In this document: piece after piece, positions 16,263-24,222 of the stretch | How positions within the stretch are numbered: the stretch's first letter is position 1 | Layout: each line of letters opens with the position of its first letter | Assembly (NCBI GenBank): GCA_002718895.1 | Contig: PBGD01000024.1 | Location: 1-33,359 of the forward strand | DNA from: Flavobacteriales bacterium | GTDB lineage: Bacteria > Bacteroidota > Bacteroidia > Flavobacteriales > TMED113 | Direction of reading: 5' to 3' | DNA: 33,359 nucleotides | Made by a program: the position numbers and the translations under genes | Notes under the pieces: model-generated | What the model was told of the DNA's origin: nothing | What the model saw: only the letters and a program-made list of their open reading frames with translations | The model's database searches: none

Positions 16263-17423
16263 ATGAACATTATAAAAGTAAGAAACAAATATGAAATATC
16301 TGAATTTCATAATATAGTCCATAAGTTATACAAAAATGAACCATCATGGATTCCTCATATAAAACAAGAAATAGAAGCTGTATTTAATCCCCAAAAAAAT
16401 CCTTACCACCAATTTGGAGAAATTGAAAGATTTATTTTACAAGAAAACAACATAACTATAGGAAGAGTAGCTGTGTTTTATGATAAAAGAAAAAAAGATG
16501 AAGCAGATCAACCAATCGGAGGAATGGGATTTTTTGAATGTATTAATGACCAAAATGCAGCCAATATACTTTTTCAAACTTGTGTAGATTGGTTGAAGAA
16601 AAAAAATATACAAATTATGGATGGTCCAATTAATTTTGGTGAAAAAAATAAATACTGGGGACTAATGATCGAAGGGTCTAACAAACACACTGTCTATGGA
16701 CAAAATTACCACCTAGAATACTACGAATTATTATTTAAAGAATTTGGATTTAAAACCTATTATAGTCAACATGTATATTGCAAAGATATCAGATTACCAT
16801 ATCCAGATAAATTTTATGAAAGATCAAAAAGAATTAAATCTAGATCCAATATTTCTTTCAAACATATGTCTGGAAATGACTTTAAAAAATATGCTGGATA
16901 TTTTATTGAAGTCTATAATGAAGCATGGAAGACACATCATAAGTTTAAACCTATGAAACTTGAGCAAGCAGAGAAAATGTTTTCTAAAATGAAAGCTGTA
17001 CTTGATAAAAGATTGATTTGGTTTGGGTTTTATAAGGAGACACCAATTTGTTTTTTCATTGGCATACCTGATCCCAATGAATACCTAAAATACGTACATG
17101 GCAATCTAAATTTATTAGGTAAACTAAAATTTATGTTTTTCAAAATATTTAAAAAGCCAAGAATTGTGTCTGCAATGGTTTTTGGTATAACTCCGAAATT
17201 CCAAAAGCTTGGTCTTGAATCTGCTTTAGCTCATCACACCAGTGTTAGAATGTTAAAATATGGATATACTCACGTTGTTCAAACATGGATTGGAGATTTC
17301 AATCCTAAGATGATAAAAGTGTGTGAGAGTTTTCTGGGTAGTGATATTTATCAAAAACTGAGAACATATAGATTTTTATTTGATTCAAAAGCAAAATTCA
17401 AACCACACCCAATAATAAAATAA
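16263..17423 (+). CDS. Conserved GNAT-like protein of unknown substrate
   Basis: A 386-residue cytoplasmic protein without signal peptide or membrane helix. I recognise it as the type of conserved hypothetical in Bacteroidota usually annotated as a GNAT-fold protein: RVAVFYDK and GGMGFFECINDQNAA in the first half look like acyl-CoA-binding strands, and a second GNAT-like half follows (FIEVYNEAW, VFGITPKFQKLGLESALAHH). The second stretch resembles the acetyl-CoA pyrophosphate loop. No catalytic assignment is possible from sequence alone. It has its own 91-nt upstream region, with a TAGATTTG box at 16178-16185 but no matching -33. Two tRNA genes follow 28 nt after its stop. Confidence 0.65.
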   Translation: MNIIKVRNKYEISEFHNIVHKLYKNEPSWIPHIKQEIEAVFNPQKNPYHQFGEIERFILQENNITIGRVAVFYDKRKKDEADQPIGGMGFFECINDQNAANILFQTCVDWLKKKNIQIMDGPINFGEKNKYWGLMIEGSNKHTVYGQNYHLEYYELLFKEFGFKTYYSQHVYCKDIRLPYPDKFYERSKRIKSRSNISFKHMSGNDFKKYAGYFIEVYNEAWKTHHKFKPMKLEQAEKMFSKMKAVLDKRLIWFGFYKETPICFFIGIPDPNEYLKYVHGNLNLLGKLKFMFFKIFKKPRIVSAMVFGITPKFQKLGLESALAHHTSVRMLKYGYTHVVQTWIGDFNPKMIKVCESFLGSDIYQKLRTYRFLFDSKAKFKPHPIIK

Positions 17424-17451
17424 TTTATATATATTTGCATTGCTTTTAATT

Positions 17452-17524
17452 GACCTGGTAGCTCAGTTGGTAGAGCATCTCCCTTTTAAGGAGAGGGTCC
17501 TGGGTTCGAGCCCCAGCCAGGTCA
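17452..17524 (+). tRNA. tRNA-Lys (anticodon TTT)
   Basis: A full cloverleaf folds. The acceptor stem GACCTGG pairs with CCAGGTC (17517-17523), the D-arm is GCTC...GAGC, the anticodon stem TCTCC/GGAGA encloses loop CTTTTAA with anticodon TTT at 17485-17487, and the T-arm is CTGGG-TTCGAGC-CCCAG. The discriminator base is A and CCA is not encoded, consistent with the CCA-adding enzyme gene in this window. Confidence 0.97.
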
Positions 17525-17529
17525 CAATC

Positions 17530-17613
17530 GCCCAGGTGCTGGAACTGGTAGACAGGCATGGTTGAGGGCCATGTGTCCTTATGGGCGTGCGGGTTCGACT
17601 CCCGCTCTGGGCA
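17530..17613 (+). tRNA. tRNA-Leu (anticodon GAG)
   Basis: Class II tRNA with a long variable arm, 84 nt. The acceptor stem GCCCAGG pairs with TCTGGGC (one G-T pair); the anticodon stem CATGG/CCATG encloses TTGAGGG with anticodon GAG; the T-loop is TTCGACT. Only 5 nt separate it from tRNA-Lys, so both are likely processed from one transcript. CCA is not encoded. Confidence 0.95.
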
Positions 17614-17675
17614 CAATCAGAATCTATACTCTTTACACTACCCTTGCTCATATACACCTTCTTAATTTTTTATAA

Positions 17676-17864
17676 ATAGGGATACAAGAACAAGATTGTA
17701 TTATAAAGCTAATTGATGTTTCAGGTAAAATACTAATTGAAGAAAAAGTAACTAATTCAAATTATCTACAAATACCAATTCATCAATATTCAAATGGTAT
17801 TTATTTTATACAATTCCAGTATAACCAAACTATGGAATTAAAGAAAATTATGATAAATCAATAA
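17676..17864 (+). pseudogene. Remnant of a T9SS cargo C-terminal sorting domain
   Basis: An in-frame stretch of 62 codons after a stop at 17673-17675, ending with TAA at 17862-17864, with no start codon near its beginning. It reads as the end of a type A T9SS sorting domain: I-K-L-I-D-V-S-G-K-I-L-I, then QIPIHQYSNGIYFIQF, then M-E-L-K-K-I-M-I-N-Q. There is no cargo domain in front of it, only the tRNA genes, so it is a fragment. It fills most of the 244-nt gap after tRNA-Leu and faces the truncated secreted-protein gene at 17858-18265, with which it overlaps by 7 nt. Confidence 0.65.
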
Positions 17865-18265
17865 ATATAAGTAAGAGAATCTATAATGCTAATACCATTT
17901 GGAGACCATAAATTATTTCCAAATTTATATTTTGGAGAAAAAGAAAAGAGAGAATCATTTTTTAAGACCGCCCATTTAATGTGTTCGTTATTTAAAAAAC
18001 CATCTTTTTCTTCAGTTGTAGTATCATCACCCCAAATTGCTATAGCTACTCTACTACCTGACCATATTGTTTGTCCACCATATTTTAAAATTCCATTGTC
18101 AGTATATAAAGCTAATATCGTATCACCTACTAAACATAAAGTATCAACTGACATAATCGCAACAGTCATATTGACACCAGTATTTATAGGATCATATTTA
18201 TTATTTTGACTAAAAGAATAAAGATTTGGCACTAAAAAAAAAATGAGAATTATTTTGTTTATCAT
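17858..18265 (-). CDS. Short secreted protein, probably the truncated N-terminus of a T9SS cargo
   Basis: 135 residues with a clear signal peptide (MINKIILIFFLVPNLYSFSQ). The mature part resembles a domain seen in surface proteins of marine Bacteroidota: NTGVNMTVAI, GDTILALYTDNG, and AIAIWGDDTTTEEKDGFLNNE followed by an I-K-W-A strand. Such domains normally continue into a T9SS sorting tail, which is missing here; the ORF stops at 17858 inside the end of an oppositely oriented sorting-tail fragment. It is therefore most likely a broken gene, possibly still expressed. ATG start. Function unknown. Confidence 0.6.
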   Translation of the reverse strand: MINKIILIFFLVPNLYSFSQNNKYDPINTGVNMTVAIMSVDTLCLVGDTILALYTDNGILKYGGQTIWSGSRVAIAIWGDDTTTEEKDGFLNNEHIKWAVLKNDSLFSFSPKYKFGNNLWSPNGISIIDSLTYIY

Positions 18266-18337
18266 ACACTAAAATTAAAATTATTAATAGTTTTCAACAA
18301 TGATAAATTAATATATGTAAAATATTTATTTTTAAGT

Positions 18338-19186
18338 ATGGTTGAAAATATTGATAAGCTAACTAATATATGCTCCCAAGTTAGACGTGACATTGTCCGT
18401 ATGGTACATGGTGCTCAGTCAGGACATCCAGGGGGTTCATTAGGTTGTGTTGAATACTTTGTCTCATTATATTTTTCCATTATGAAACACGATAAAAATT
18501 TTAAAATGGATGGTCTAAATGAAGATCTATTTTTTCTATCAAACGGTCATATTTCACCCGTATTATATAGTGTTTTAGCAAGATCAGGTTATTTCCATGT
18601 TAATGAATTAAAATCTTTTAGACAAATAAATAGCAGATTACAAGGACATCCTACTACTCATGAGAAATTACCTGGTATAAGGATAGCCTCAGGATCACTT
18701 GGACAAGGACTATCTGTTGCACTAGGCAGTGCTCTTAGTAAAAAGTTAAATAATGACAAAAATATTATCTACTGTCTATGTGGTGATGGAGAACTTCAAG
18801 AAGGACAAATCTGGGAGGCTCTAATGTATGCAGGATCAAAAAAAGTTGATAACATTATTTTAACAATTGATGTAAATAAACAACAAATATGCGGTTCTAC
18901 GGATGATATACTATCATTAGGAAATTTGAAAGAAAAATTTTGTGCTTTTAATTGGGAAGTTTTTGAAGTTAATAATGGAAATAATATTACAGATGTATTA
19001 TCAGCTTTAAAAAGGAGTAAAAAAAGTCTACATAAAGGATATCCAATATGCATTCTTCTTAATACAGAGATGGGTTATGGAGTTGATTATATGATGGGAT
19101 CACATAAATGGCATGGTATTGCACCTAATGACGAACAACTAGAAATTGCTTTACAGCAATTAAGTGAAACACTTGGAGACTATTAA
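18338..19186 (+). CDS. Transketolase, N-terminal (thiamine diphosphate pyrophosphate-binding) subunit
   Basis: First half of a split transketolase, 282 residues, acting in the non-oxidative pentose phosphate pathway. Visible: SGHPGGSLGCVEYF, LSNGHISPVLYS, QGHPTTHEKLPGI and the thiamine diphosphate motif GDGELQEGQIWEA followed by ILTIDVNKQQ. It lacks the pyrimidine-binding and C-terminal domains, which the next gene supplies after a 1-nt gap. Split transketolases with this order are common in Bacteroidota, so this is not a frameshift. ATG start. Confidence 0.95.
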   Translation: MVENIDKLTNICSQVRRDIVRMVHGAQSGHPGGSLGCVEYFVSLYFSIMKHDKNFKMDGLNEDLFFLSNGHISPVLYSVLARSGYFHVNELKSFRQINSRLQGHPTTHEKLPGIRIASGSLGQGLSVALGSALSKKLNNDKNIIYCLCGDGELQEGQIWEALMYAGSKKVDNIILTIDVNKQQICGSTDDILSLGNLKEKFCAFNWEVFEVNNGNNITDVLSALKRSKKSLHKGYPICILLNTEMGYGVDYMMGSHKWHGIAPNDEQLEIALQQLSETLGDY

Positions 19187-19187
19187 T

Positions 19188-20126
19188 ATGGAATTAAAAG
19201 ATACAAGATCAGGATTTGGAGCAGGATTACTAGAATTAGGTAAAACTAATCCAAATGTAGTTGGTTTGTGTGCCGATTTAACAGGTTCATTAAAAATGGA
19301 TGCCTTTGAAAAAGAATTCCCTAATCGTTTTTTTCAAGTTGGTATTGCTGAAGCAAATATGATGGGCATTGCTGCTGGAATGACAATTGGAGGAAAGATT
19401 CCCTTTACTGGAACTTTTGCAAATTTTTCAACTGGCAGAGTATATGATCAAATAAGACAATCCATTGCTTATTCTAATAAAAATGTAAAAATATGTGCTT
19501 CACATGCTGGATTAACATTAGGAGAGGATGGTGCAACTCATCAAATTTTAGAAGATATCGGTCTTATGAAAATGCTTCCTGGGATGACGGTAATAAATAC
19601 ATGCGATTACAACCAAACTAAAAATGCAACAATTGCAATAGCTAATCATATAGGCCCTGTCTATTTAAGGTTTGGTAGACCTAAAGTCCCTAATTTTACA
19701 GACTCAGAAAAAAGCTTTGAAATTGGAAAAGCCATACCCATAACTCAGGGGAATGATGTTTCTATTTTTTCTACTGGACATACTGTTTGGGAAGCTCTTG
19801 AAGCAACTAATATACTTAAAGAGCAAGGAATTGAATGCGAATTAATTAATATTGCCACAATTAAGCCTCTTGATCAAAAGACAATTTTAGAATCAATTAA
19901 AAAAACAAAATGTATAGTTACTACTGAAGAACATCAAATTTTAGGTGGATTAGGCTGTAGCATAGCACAACTCGTTGCTAAAAATCAACCAACACCTATT
20001 GAATTTGTAGGTGTAGACGATTCATTTGGAGAAAGCGGAAAACCAACTGAGCTCATGCAAAAATATAAAATTGACAAGATCAGTATTATTAATGCAGTTA
20101 AAAGAGTTTTAAAAAAAAAGATATAG
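19188..20126 (+). CDS. Transketolase, C-terminal (pyrimidine-binding) subunit
   Basis: Second half of the split transketolase. I chose ATG at 19188 (312 residues, MELKDTRSGFGAG); a GTG at 19164 in frame would overlap the partner gene and adds nothing conserved. The GIAEANMMGIAAGMT segment carries the catalytic Glu that activates thiamine diphosphate, followed by SHAGLTLGEDGATHQ for substrate phosphate binding. The C-terminal domain (from about 190) has FSTGHTVWEALEA and TEEHQILGGLG. The two chains form the active enzyme together; the 1-nt spacing supports equal synthesis. Confidence 0.95.
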   Translation: MELKDTRSGFGAGLLELGKTNPNVVGLCADLTGSLKMDAFEKEFPNRFFQVGIAEANMMGIAAGMTIGGKIPFTGTFANFSTGRVYDQIRQSIAYSNKNVKICASHAGLTLGEDGATHQILEDIGLMKMLPGMTVINTCDYNQTKNATIAIANHIGPVYLRFGRPKVPNFTDSEKSFEIGKAIPITQGNDVSIFSTGHTVWEALEATNILKEQGIECELINIATIKPLDQKTILESIKKTKCIVTTEEHQILGGLGCSIAQLVAKNQPTPIEFVGVDDSFGESGKPTELMQKYKIDKISIINAVKRVLKKKI

Positions 20127-20135
20127 TTTCAGATT

Positions 20136-21326
20136 ATGTCTAGAAAAAAAACATTTTTAAATGTACAAGCACAAATAACAAAATCTCCTTTCTTATTAGA
20201 CATTGAAAAAGCAAGAGATTGCTATATATATACACGAGATAAAAAAAAATATATTGATTTAGTTGCAGGTGTTTCAAGCTGTACACTTGGACACTGTCAT
20301 CCAGAAATAATCAAATCAATAGAATCACAATTACATCGTCATGCACATGTTATGGTTTATGGTGAATTTATACAAGATAGTCCACTAAAATTATCTCAGC
20401 AATTAAGTCAATATCTCCATAGAAATCTTTCTTGCGTTTACCTAGTTAATTCTGGAACCGAAGCTATAGAAGGTGCTATTAAATTAGCAAAAAGAAAAAA
20501 TGGTCGAAAAATAGTAATTTCATGCTTATCATCCTACCATGGAAGCACACAAGGATCTTTAAGTGCAATGGGAGAAGAATTTATGAAAAGTAAATATCGT
20601 CCTCTAATTCCTTGCCACAAAAATATAAGATATAACAACATTGATGACTTAGATATTCTTGATGATAAAGTTGCAGCAATTATCATAGAACCAATTCAAG
20701 GCGGCACAAATTTTGTTTGCGCTAATAAAGAATGGTTATTACAAATAAGAAAAAGATGTGATGAATACAATATTGAACTTATTTATGATGAAATACAAAC
20801 AGGATTTGGAAGAACTGGACATATGTTTGCATACGAAATACATAATATTATTCCTGATATTTTATGCCTTGCTAAAGGAATGGGTGGAGGTATGCCAATT
20901 GGAGCCTTTATTAGTTCAAAAAAAAATATGGATCTATTAAGTTCAAATCCGCCGCTTGGTCACATAACAACTTTTGGAGGACACCCGATTTCTTGTGCTG
21001 CTGCAATGACAACATTTAAAATATTAAAAAATTCCTCTTTAATAAGACAAGTATCTGAAAAAAGAAAACTTTTTCTTAAAAATTTAAAGCATCCGAAAAT
21101 TAAAAAAATACATGGTTATGGGCTCATGATTGCAATTGAATTCGAGAATGAAATTATTTGTCAAAAAATCGTGAAAGAAGCATTAAAACGAGGAGTAATT
21201 ACATTTTATTTTTTGTTTAACAGAACAAATATTCGCATATCTCCACCTTTAATAATTAAGAATAAAGATATAATAAAATCATGTAGAGTTATAAAAGAAA
21301 GTATAGACTATTGCTATGAAAAATAA
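20136..21326 (+). CDS. Class III PLP-dependent aminotransferase
   Basis: 396 residues. Class III (ornithine/acetylornithine/GABA) fold: GHCHPEII in the N-terminal part, VNSGTEAIEGAIKLA (105-119), YHGST (134-138), Asp218 in YDEIQTGFGRTG, and the PLP lysine Lys247 in LAKGMGGG. Bacteroidota proteins of this type are commonly annotated as aspartate aminotransferase family or acetylornithine-like; the true amino donor cannot be read from sequence. It is not RocD, which is encoded separately at 10676-11893 and differs clearly. It starts 9 nt after the transketolase, so it is likely in the same operon. Confidence 0.87.
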   Translation: MSRKKTFLNVQAQITKSPFLLDIEKARDCYIYTRDKKKYIDLVAGVSSCTLGHCHPEIIKSIESQLHRHAHVMVYGEFIQDSPLKLSQQLSQYLHRNLSCVYLVNSGTEAIEGAIKLAKRKNGRKIVISCLSSYHGSTQGSLSAMGEEFMKSKYRPLIPCHKNIRYNNIDDLDILDDKVAAIIIEPIQGGTNFVCANKEWLLQIRKRCDEYNIELIYDEIQTGFGRTGHMFAYEIHNIIPDILCLAKGMGGGMPIGAFISSKKNMDLLSSNPPLGHITTFGGHPISCAAAMTTFKILKNSSLIRQVSEKRKLFLKNLKHPKIKKIHGYGLMIAIEFENEIICQKIVKEALKRGVITFYFLFNRTNIRISPPLIIKNKDIIKSCRVIKESIDYCYEK

Positions 21327-21374
21327 ATATTATTTTTTGTAAATTGATATACTTATTCATTAAATCGCTATAAT

Positions 21375-21875
21375 ATGTTAACAAAAAAAGTAGAAAAAGC
21401 TTTAAACAAGCAAATTGAAATAGAGGCTAATGCATCTCAATTTTATTTATCAATGGCTTCATGGGCTGAAACAAAAGGTTTTGAGGGTGTTGCTAGTTTT
21501 TTCTACAGACATTCTGACGAAGAGAGGGAGCACATGCTTAAACTAATTAAATATATTAATGAAAGAGGAGGACATGCAATTGTTCCTCCGCTTGAAAAGC
21601 CTCCCAAAATATTTGAATGTTTAAGTCATGTTTTTAAAGATCTTTTGAATCATGAAATTATGGTAACTAAAGAAATTAACAAAGTAGTAGATATATGCTT
21701 AAAAGATAAAGATTACACTACACATAATTTTATGCAATGGTATGTAGCTGAACAAATTGAAGAGGAAGCATTAGCTAGACATATATTAGACAAGTTAAAA
21801 CTAATTGCAGATGATAAAGGTGGTTTATATTTATTTGATAGAGATATAGTTAATATGAACCCAACAAAAAATTAA
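21375..21875 (+). CDS. ftnA: Bacterial ferritin (non-haem)
   Basis: Iron storage protein of the FtnA type, 166 residues, assembling into a 24-mer shell. The ferroxidase centre is visible: Glu17, Glu50 and His53 in HSDEEREHM, Glu94, and Gln127 with Glu130 in EQIEEEALA. The four-helix bundle length is normal. No haem-binding Met typical of bacterioferritin is placed at residue 52. ATG start, 48 nt after the aminotransferase; the M42 peptidase gene follows after 11 nt. Confidence 0.95.
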   Translation: MLTKKVEKALNKQIEIEANASQFYLSMASWAETKGFEGVASFFYRHSDEEREHMLKLIKYINERGGHAIVPPLEKPPKIFECLSHVFKDLLNHEIMVTKEINKVVDICLKDKDYTTHNFMQWYVAEQIEEEALARHILDKLKLIADDKGGLYLFDRDIVNMNPTKN

Positions 21876-21886
21876 ATAATAATCTA

Positions 21887-22975
21887 ATGAGCAAAAAAAG
21901 TATTTTAAATAAAAAAAGCAATGAATTCTTAGAAAAATATATTAATACACCATCTCCTACTGGTTTTGAATCTAGTGGTCAAAAAATATGGCTAGATTAT
22001 ATTAAACCATACATTGATACTCATATTGTTGATACATATGGTACTGTAGTTGGTGTAATTAATCCAGAAAAAAAATATAAAGTAGTTATTGAAGCGCATG
22101 CAGATGAAATTTCATGGTTTGTTCATTATATAACAAAAGATGGTTTTATTTACTTAATAAGAAATGGTGGATCTGATCATCAAATTGCGCCATCAAAAAG
22201 AGTTATAATACACGGTGAAAAAGGTGATATTGATGCTGTTTTTGGTTGGCCAGCAATCCACACTAGAAGAGGCGGAAAAGAAGAACCACCAAAGGTGGAT
22301 AATATATTTTTAGATTGCGGTGCTAGATCAAAAAAAGAAGTCAAAGAAATGGGAATTGAAGTAGGCAATGTTGTTACTTATAAAGATAAGTTTATGGTTA
22401 TGAATAAACGATTTTTTGTTGGACGTGCACTTGATAATAGAATGGGAGGATTTATGATTGCCGAAGTGGCAAGATTATTGAAAGAAAATAAGAAAAAATT
22501 ACCTTTTGGACTTTATATTACAAACTCTGTTCAAGAAGAAGTTGGTTTACGTGGTGCTCAGATGATTACTGAAACAATTCGTCCAAATGTAGCAATAGTA
22601 ACAGACGTGACTCACGATACACATACTCCAATGATAAATAAAATAAAAGAAGGAGATTGTGAAATGGAGAAGGGACCAGTTTTAACATTTGGACCAGCAG
22701 TTCAAAATAACCTATTAAAGCTAATTATTTCTACTGCAAAAAAAAATAAAATTGATATTCAGAGAGCAGCAGCATCAAGAGCAACTGGAACTGATACAGA
22801 TGCGTTTGCATTTAACACTGGAGGAGTAGCTTCTGCATTAATATCACTACCATTGAGATATATGCATACCACAGTTGAGACTGTAGCACAAAAAGATGTT
22901 GAAAATGTTATTAAATTAATCTATAATAGTCTTCTTGAGATAAAGAACAATCATGACTTTAGATATTTAAAATAA
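21887..22975 (+). CDS. M42 family glutamyl/tetrahedral-type aminopeptidase
   Basis: Cytoplasmic dinuclear-metal aminopeptidase, 362 residues. Metal ligands are seen as His71 (AHADE), Asp183 in RALDNRMGG, Glu217 and Glu218 in QEEVGLRGAQ, Asp240 in VTDVTHDT, and a late His in RYMHTTVE; Glu217 is the general base. This is the TET/CelM peptidase family that trims peptides made by larger proteases. ATG start. It ends 1 nt from the opposing PRA-PH gene, with no room for a separate terminator. Confidence 0.94.
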   Translation: MSKKSILNKKSNEFLEKYINTPSPTGFESSGQKIWLDYIKPYIDTHIVDTYGTVVGVINPEKKYKVVIEAHADEISWFVHYITKDGFIYLIRNGGSDHQIAPSKRVIIHGEKGDIDAVFGWPAIHTRRGGKEEPPKVDNIFLDCGARSKKEVKEMGIEVGNVVTYKDKFMVMNKRFFVGRALDNRMGGFMIAEVARLLKENKKKLPFGLYITNSVQEEVGLRGAQMITETIRPNVAIVTDVTHDTHTPMINKIKEGDCEMEKGPVLTFGPAVQNNLLKLIISTAKKNKIDIQRAAASRATGTDTDAFAFNTGGVASALISLPLRYMHTTVETVAQKDVENVIKLIYNSLLEIKNNHDFRYLK

Positions 22976-22976
22976 A

Positions 22977-23360
22977 TTATTCAATAATTGATTTAATATC
23001 AGGCTTAAAATAGTTGGGCCCCTTTAAAATTTTACCATCCTCTCTATATATTGGCAAACCATCGGGACCAAGCTTTGACATATTACTTCTTTGAATCTCC
23101 TCAAATATATTCTCTATCTTATTTTGTAGGCCATGTGATAGAATAGTTCCACATAAAATATACATCATATCACCCAAAGCATCTGCAATCTCAACTAAAT
23201 CACCTTTTTTACATGCTTCTAAATATTCTTCATTTTCTTCATGCATTAATCGATGTCTTAGATCAAAAACATCACTTTTTAATACTGCATTTGGTGTATA
23301 GTGATTTTTAATACCAAAAGCATCATGAAATTTCTCAACATGTTCAATTTGTTTTTTCAT
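22977..23360 (-). CDS. PRA-PH/MazG-like nucleoside triphosphate pyrophosphohydrolase family protein
   Basis: 127-residue all-alpha NTP pyrophosphohydrolase-like protein. The helical metal-binding motif is present: E-E-N-E-E-Y (about 42-47) and the D-A-L-G-D-M-M-Y helix (about 61-68). A C-terminal extension, GPDGLPIYREDGKILKGPNY, is typical of a subgroup often found in Bacteroidota and phages. Likely hydrolyses a (d)NTP or related nucleotide to its monophosphate; substrate unknown. It is a different protein from the two-domain MazG encoded at 24212-24982. ATG start; divergent from the YceI gene by 45 nt. Confidence 0.85.
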   Translation of the reverse strand: MKKQIEHVEKFHDAFGIKNHYTPNAVLKSDVFDLRHRLMHEENEEYLEACKKGDLVEIADALGDMMYILCGTILSHGLQNKIENIFEEIQRSNMSKLGPDGLPIYREDGKILKGPNYFKPDIKSIIE

Positions 23361-23405
23361 TTGTTGTAATTTATTTAATTTAGCAAATCAATTAAACTAA
23401 TTACA

Positions 23406-24050
23406 ATGAAAAAGACATTACAATTACCAATAATTTTATTAACATTCATGATAATTTTATTATCATGTGTAAACAAAACATCTAACAAATCCATTGATTT
23501 AGAATCGAAAAAAAATACAGTTAACTCTTACAATTTAGAAGCTGGATTTTATGATGTTGACTCTAAAAATAGCAGTATTGAATGGTTAGGAAAAAAACCA
23601 ACAGGATCTCATAATGGTGACATTCAATTATCACGAGGTTCTATAAAATTAGATGACAAAGGAATGATTTCTGGTGGTAAATTTATTTTTAATATGCAAA
23701 CAATCAATTGTACTGACTTAGAAGGAAAACCAAAAACAAATATTGAAGGACATTTAAAAAATGAAGACTTTTTTGATGTTGAAAAATTCCCAGAAGCATA
23801 TTTTACAATTGAAACAATTGATGATCAAAAAATGTCAGGAATATTAACTATTAAAAATATTTCTAATAAGATAACATTCAATTATACTAGAAATGGTCCA
23901 CTTGAATTTAAAGCTGAAATCCAAGTTGATAGAACATTGTATGATATAAAATATGGATCTAAAAGCTTTTTCTCAGATCTTGGGGATAAATTTATTGATG
24001 ATATTATAACGATAACTCTAAACCCGATAGCTTTTAAAAAAAATGGATAA
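23406..24050 (+). CDS. YceI family lipoprotein
   Basis: 214 residues. An N-terminal lipoprotein signal ends in LLSC with Cys21 as the lipidation site, so it is likely anchored in an envelope membrane. The rest is a YceI-type lipocalin-like barrel: VDSKNSSIEWLGKKPTGSHNG, the G-G-K-F-I-F-N-M strand, LKNEDFFDVEKFPEA and the final beta strands. YceI proteins bind isoprenoid lipids; the ligand here is unknown. The stop overlaps the start of a small membrane protein gene by 8 nt. Confidence 0.92.
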   Translation: MKKTLQLPIILLTFMIILLSCVNKTSNKSIDLESKKNTVNSYNLEAGFYDVDSKNSSIEWLGKKPTGSHNGDIQLSRGSIKLDDKGMISGGKFIFNMQTINCTDLEGKPKTNIEGHLKNEDFFDVEKFPEAYFTIETIDDQKMSGILTIKNISNKITFNYTRNGPLEFKAEIQVDRTLYDIKYGSKSFFSDLGDKFIDDIITITLNPIAFKKNG

Positions 24051-24222
24051 CATTTCAATAGGGCATTGGATTTTTGCAGTAATTGGATCTCTTTTATATG
24101 TTCTCTTTATTCTATGGGGATACTGGAGAGAAAAAAAAGTGTATAAAGAATTTGATTACAAAATCTTTCCAGTCATCTTTTACATGTCAATAATTCTTTT
24201 AGTTTTAATTTTTATTTCTTAA
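24043..24222 (+). CDS. 59-residue membrane protein with two predicted transmembrane helices
   Basis: A short ORF with ATG at 24043-24045 and TAA at 24220-24222. Two hydrophobic segments at about 10-25 (IFAVIGSLLYVLFILW) and 42-58 (FPVIFYMSIILLVLIFI) flank a charged loop with R-E-K-K-V-Y-K-E. It overlaps the end of the YceI gene by 8 nt (ATGGATAA arrangement) and converges with mazG by 11 nt. I do not recognise a family. Tight overlap plus a sensible two-helix topology make it a likely real gene, translationally coupled to yceI. Confidence 0.65.
   Translation: MDNISIGHWIFAVIGSLLYVLFILWGYWREKKVYKEFDYKIFPVIFYMSIILLVLIFIS

Noticed and set aside
17463-17657. 64-residue minus-strand ORF
   Set aside because: It is antisense to tRNA-Lys and tRNA-Leu; the reading frame is a by-product of the tRNA sequences.
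17619-17885. 10-bp direct repeat flanking the T9SS fragment (17619-17628 and 17876-17885) as an attachment or target-site duplication
   Set aside because: Ten bases in AT-rich sequence can match by chance, and no integrase, transposase or tRNA-end duplication is present. Kept only as weak support in the inversion finding.
19164-19187. GTG start giving a longer transketolase C-terminal chain
   Set aside because: It would overlap the N-terminal subunit by 23 nt; the ATG at 19188 directly follows that stop and begins the conserved region.
18338-20126. Transketolase broken by a frameshift
   Set aside because: Both halves have complete domains and proper starts and stops, and two-gene transketolases are normal in Bacteroidota.
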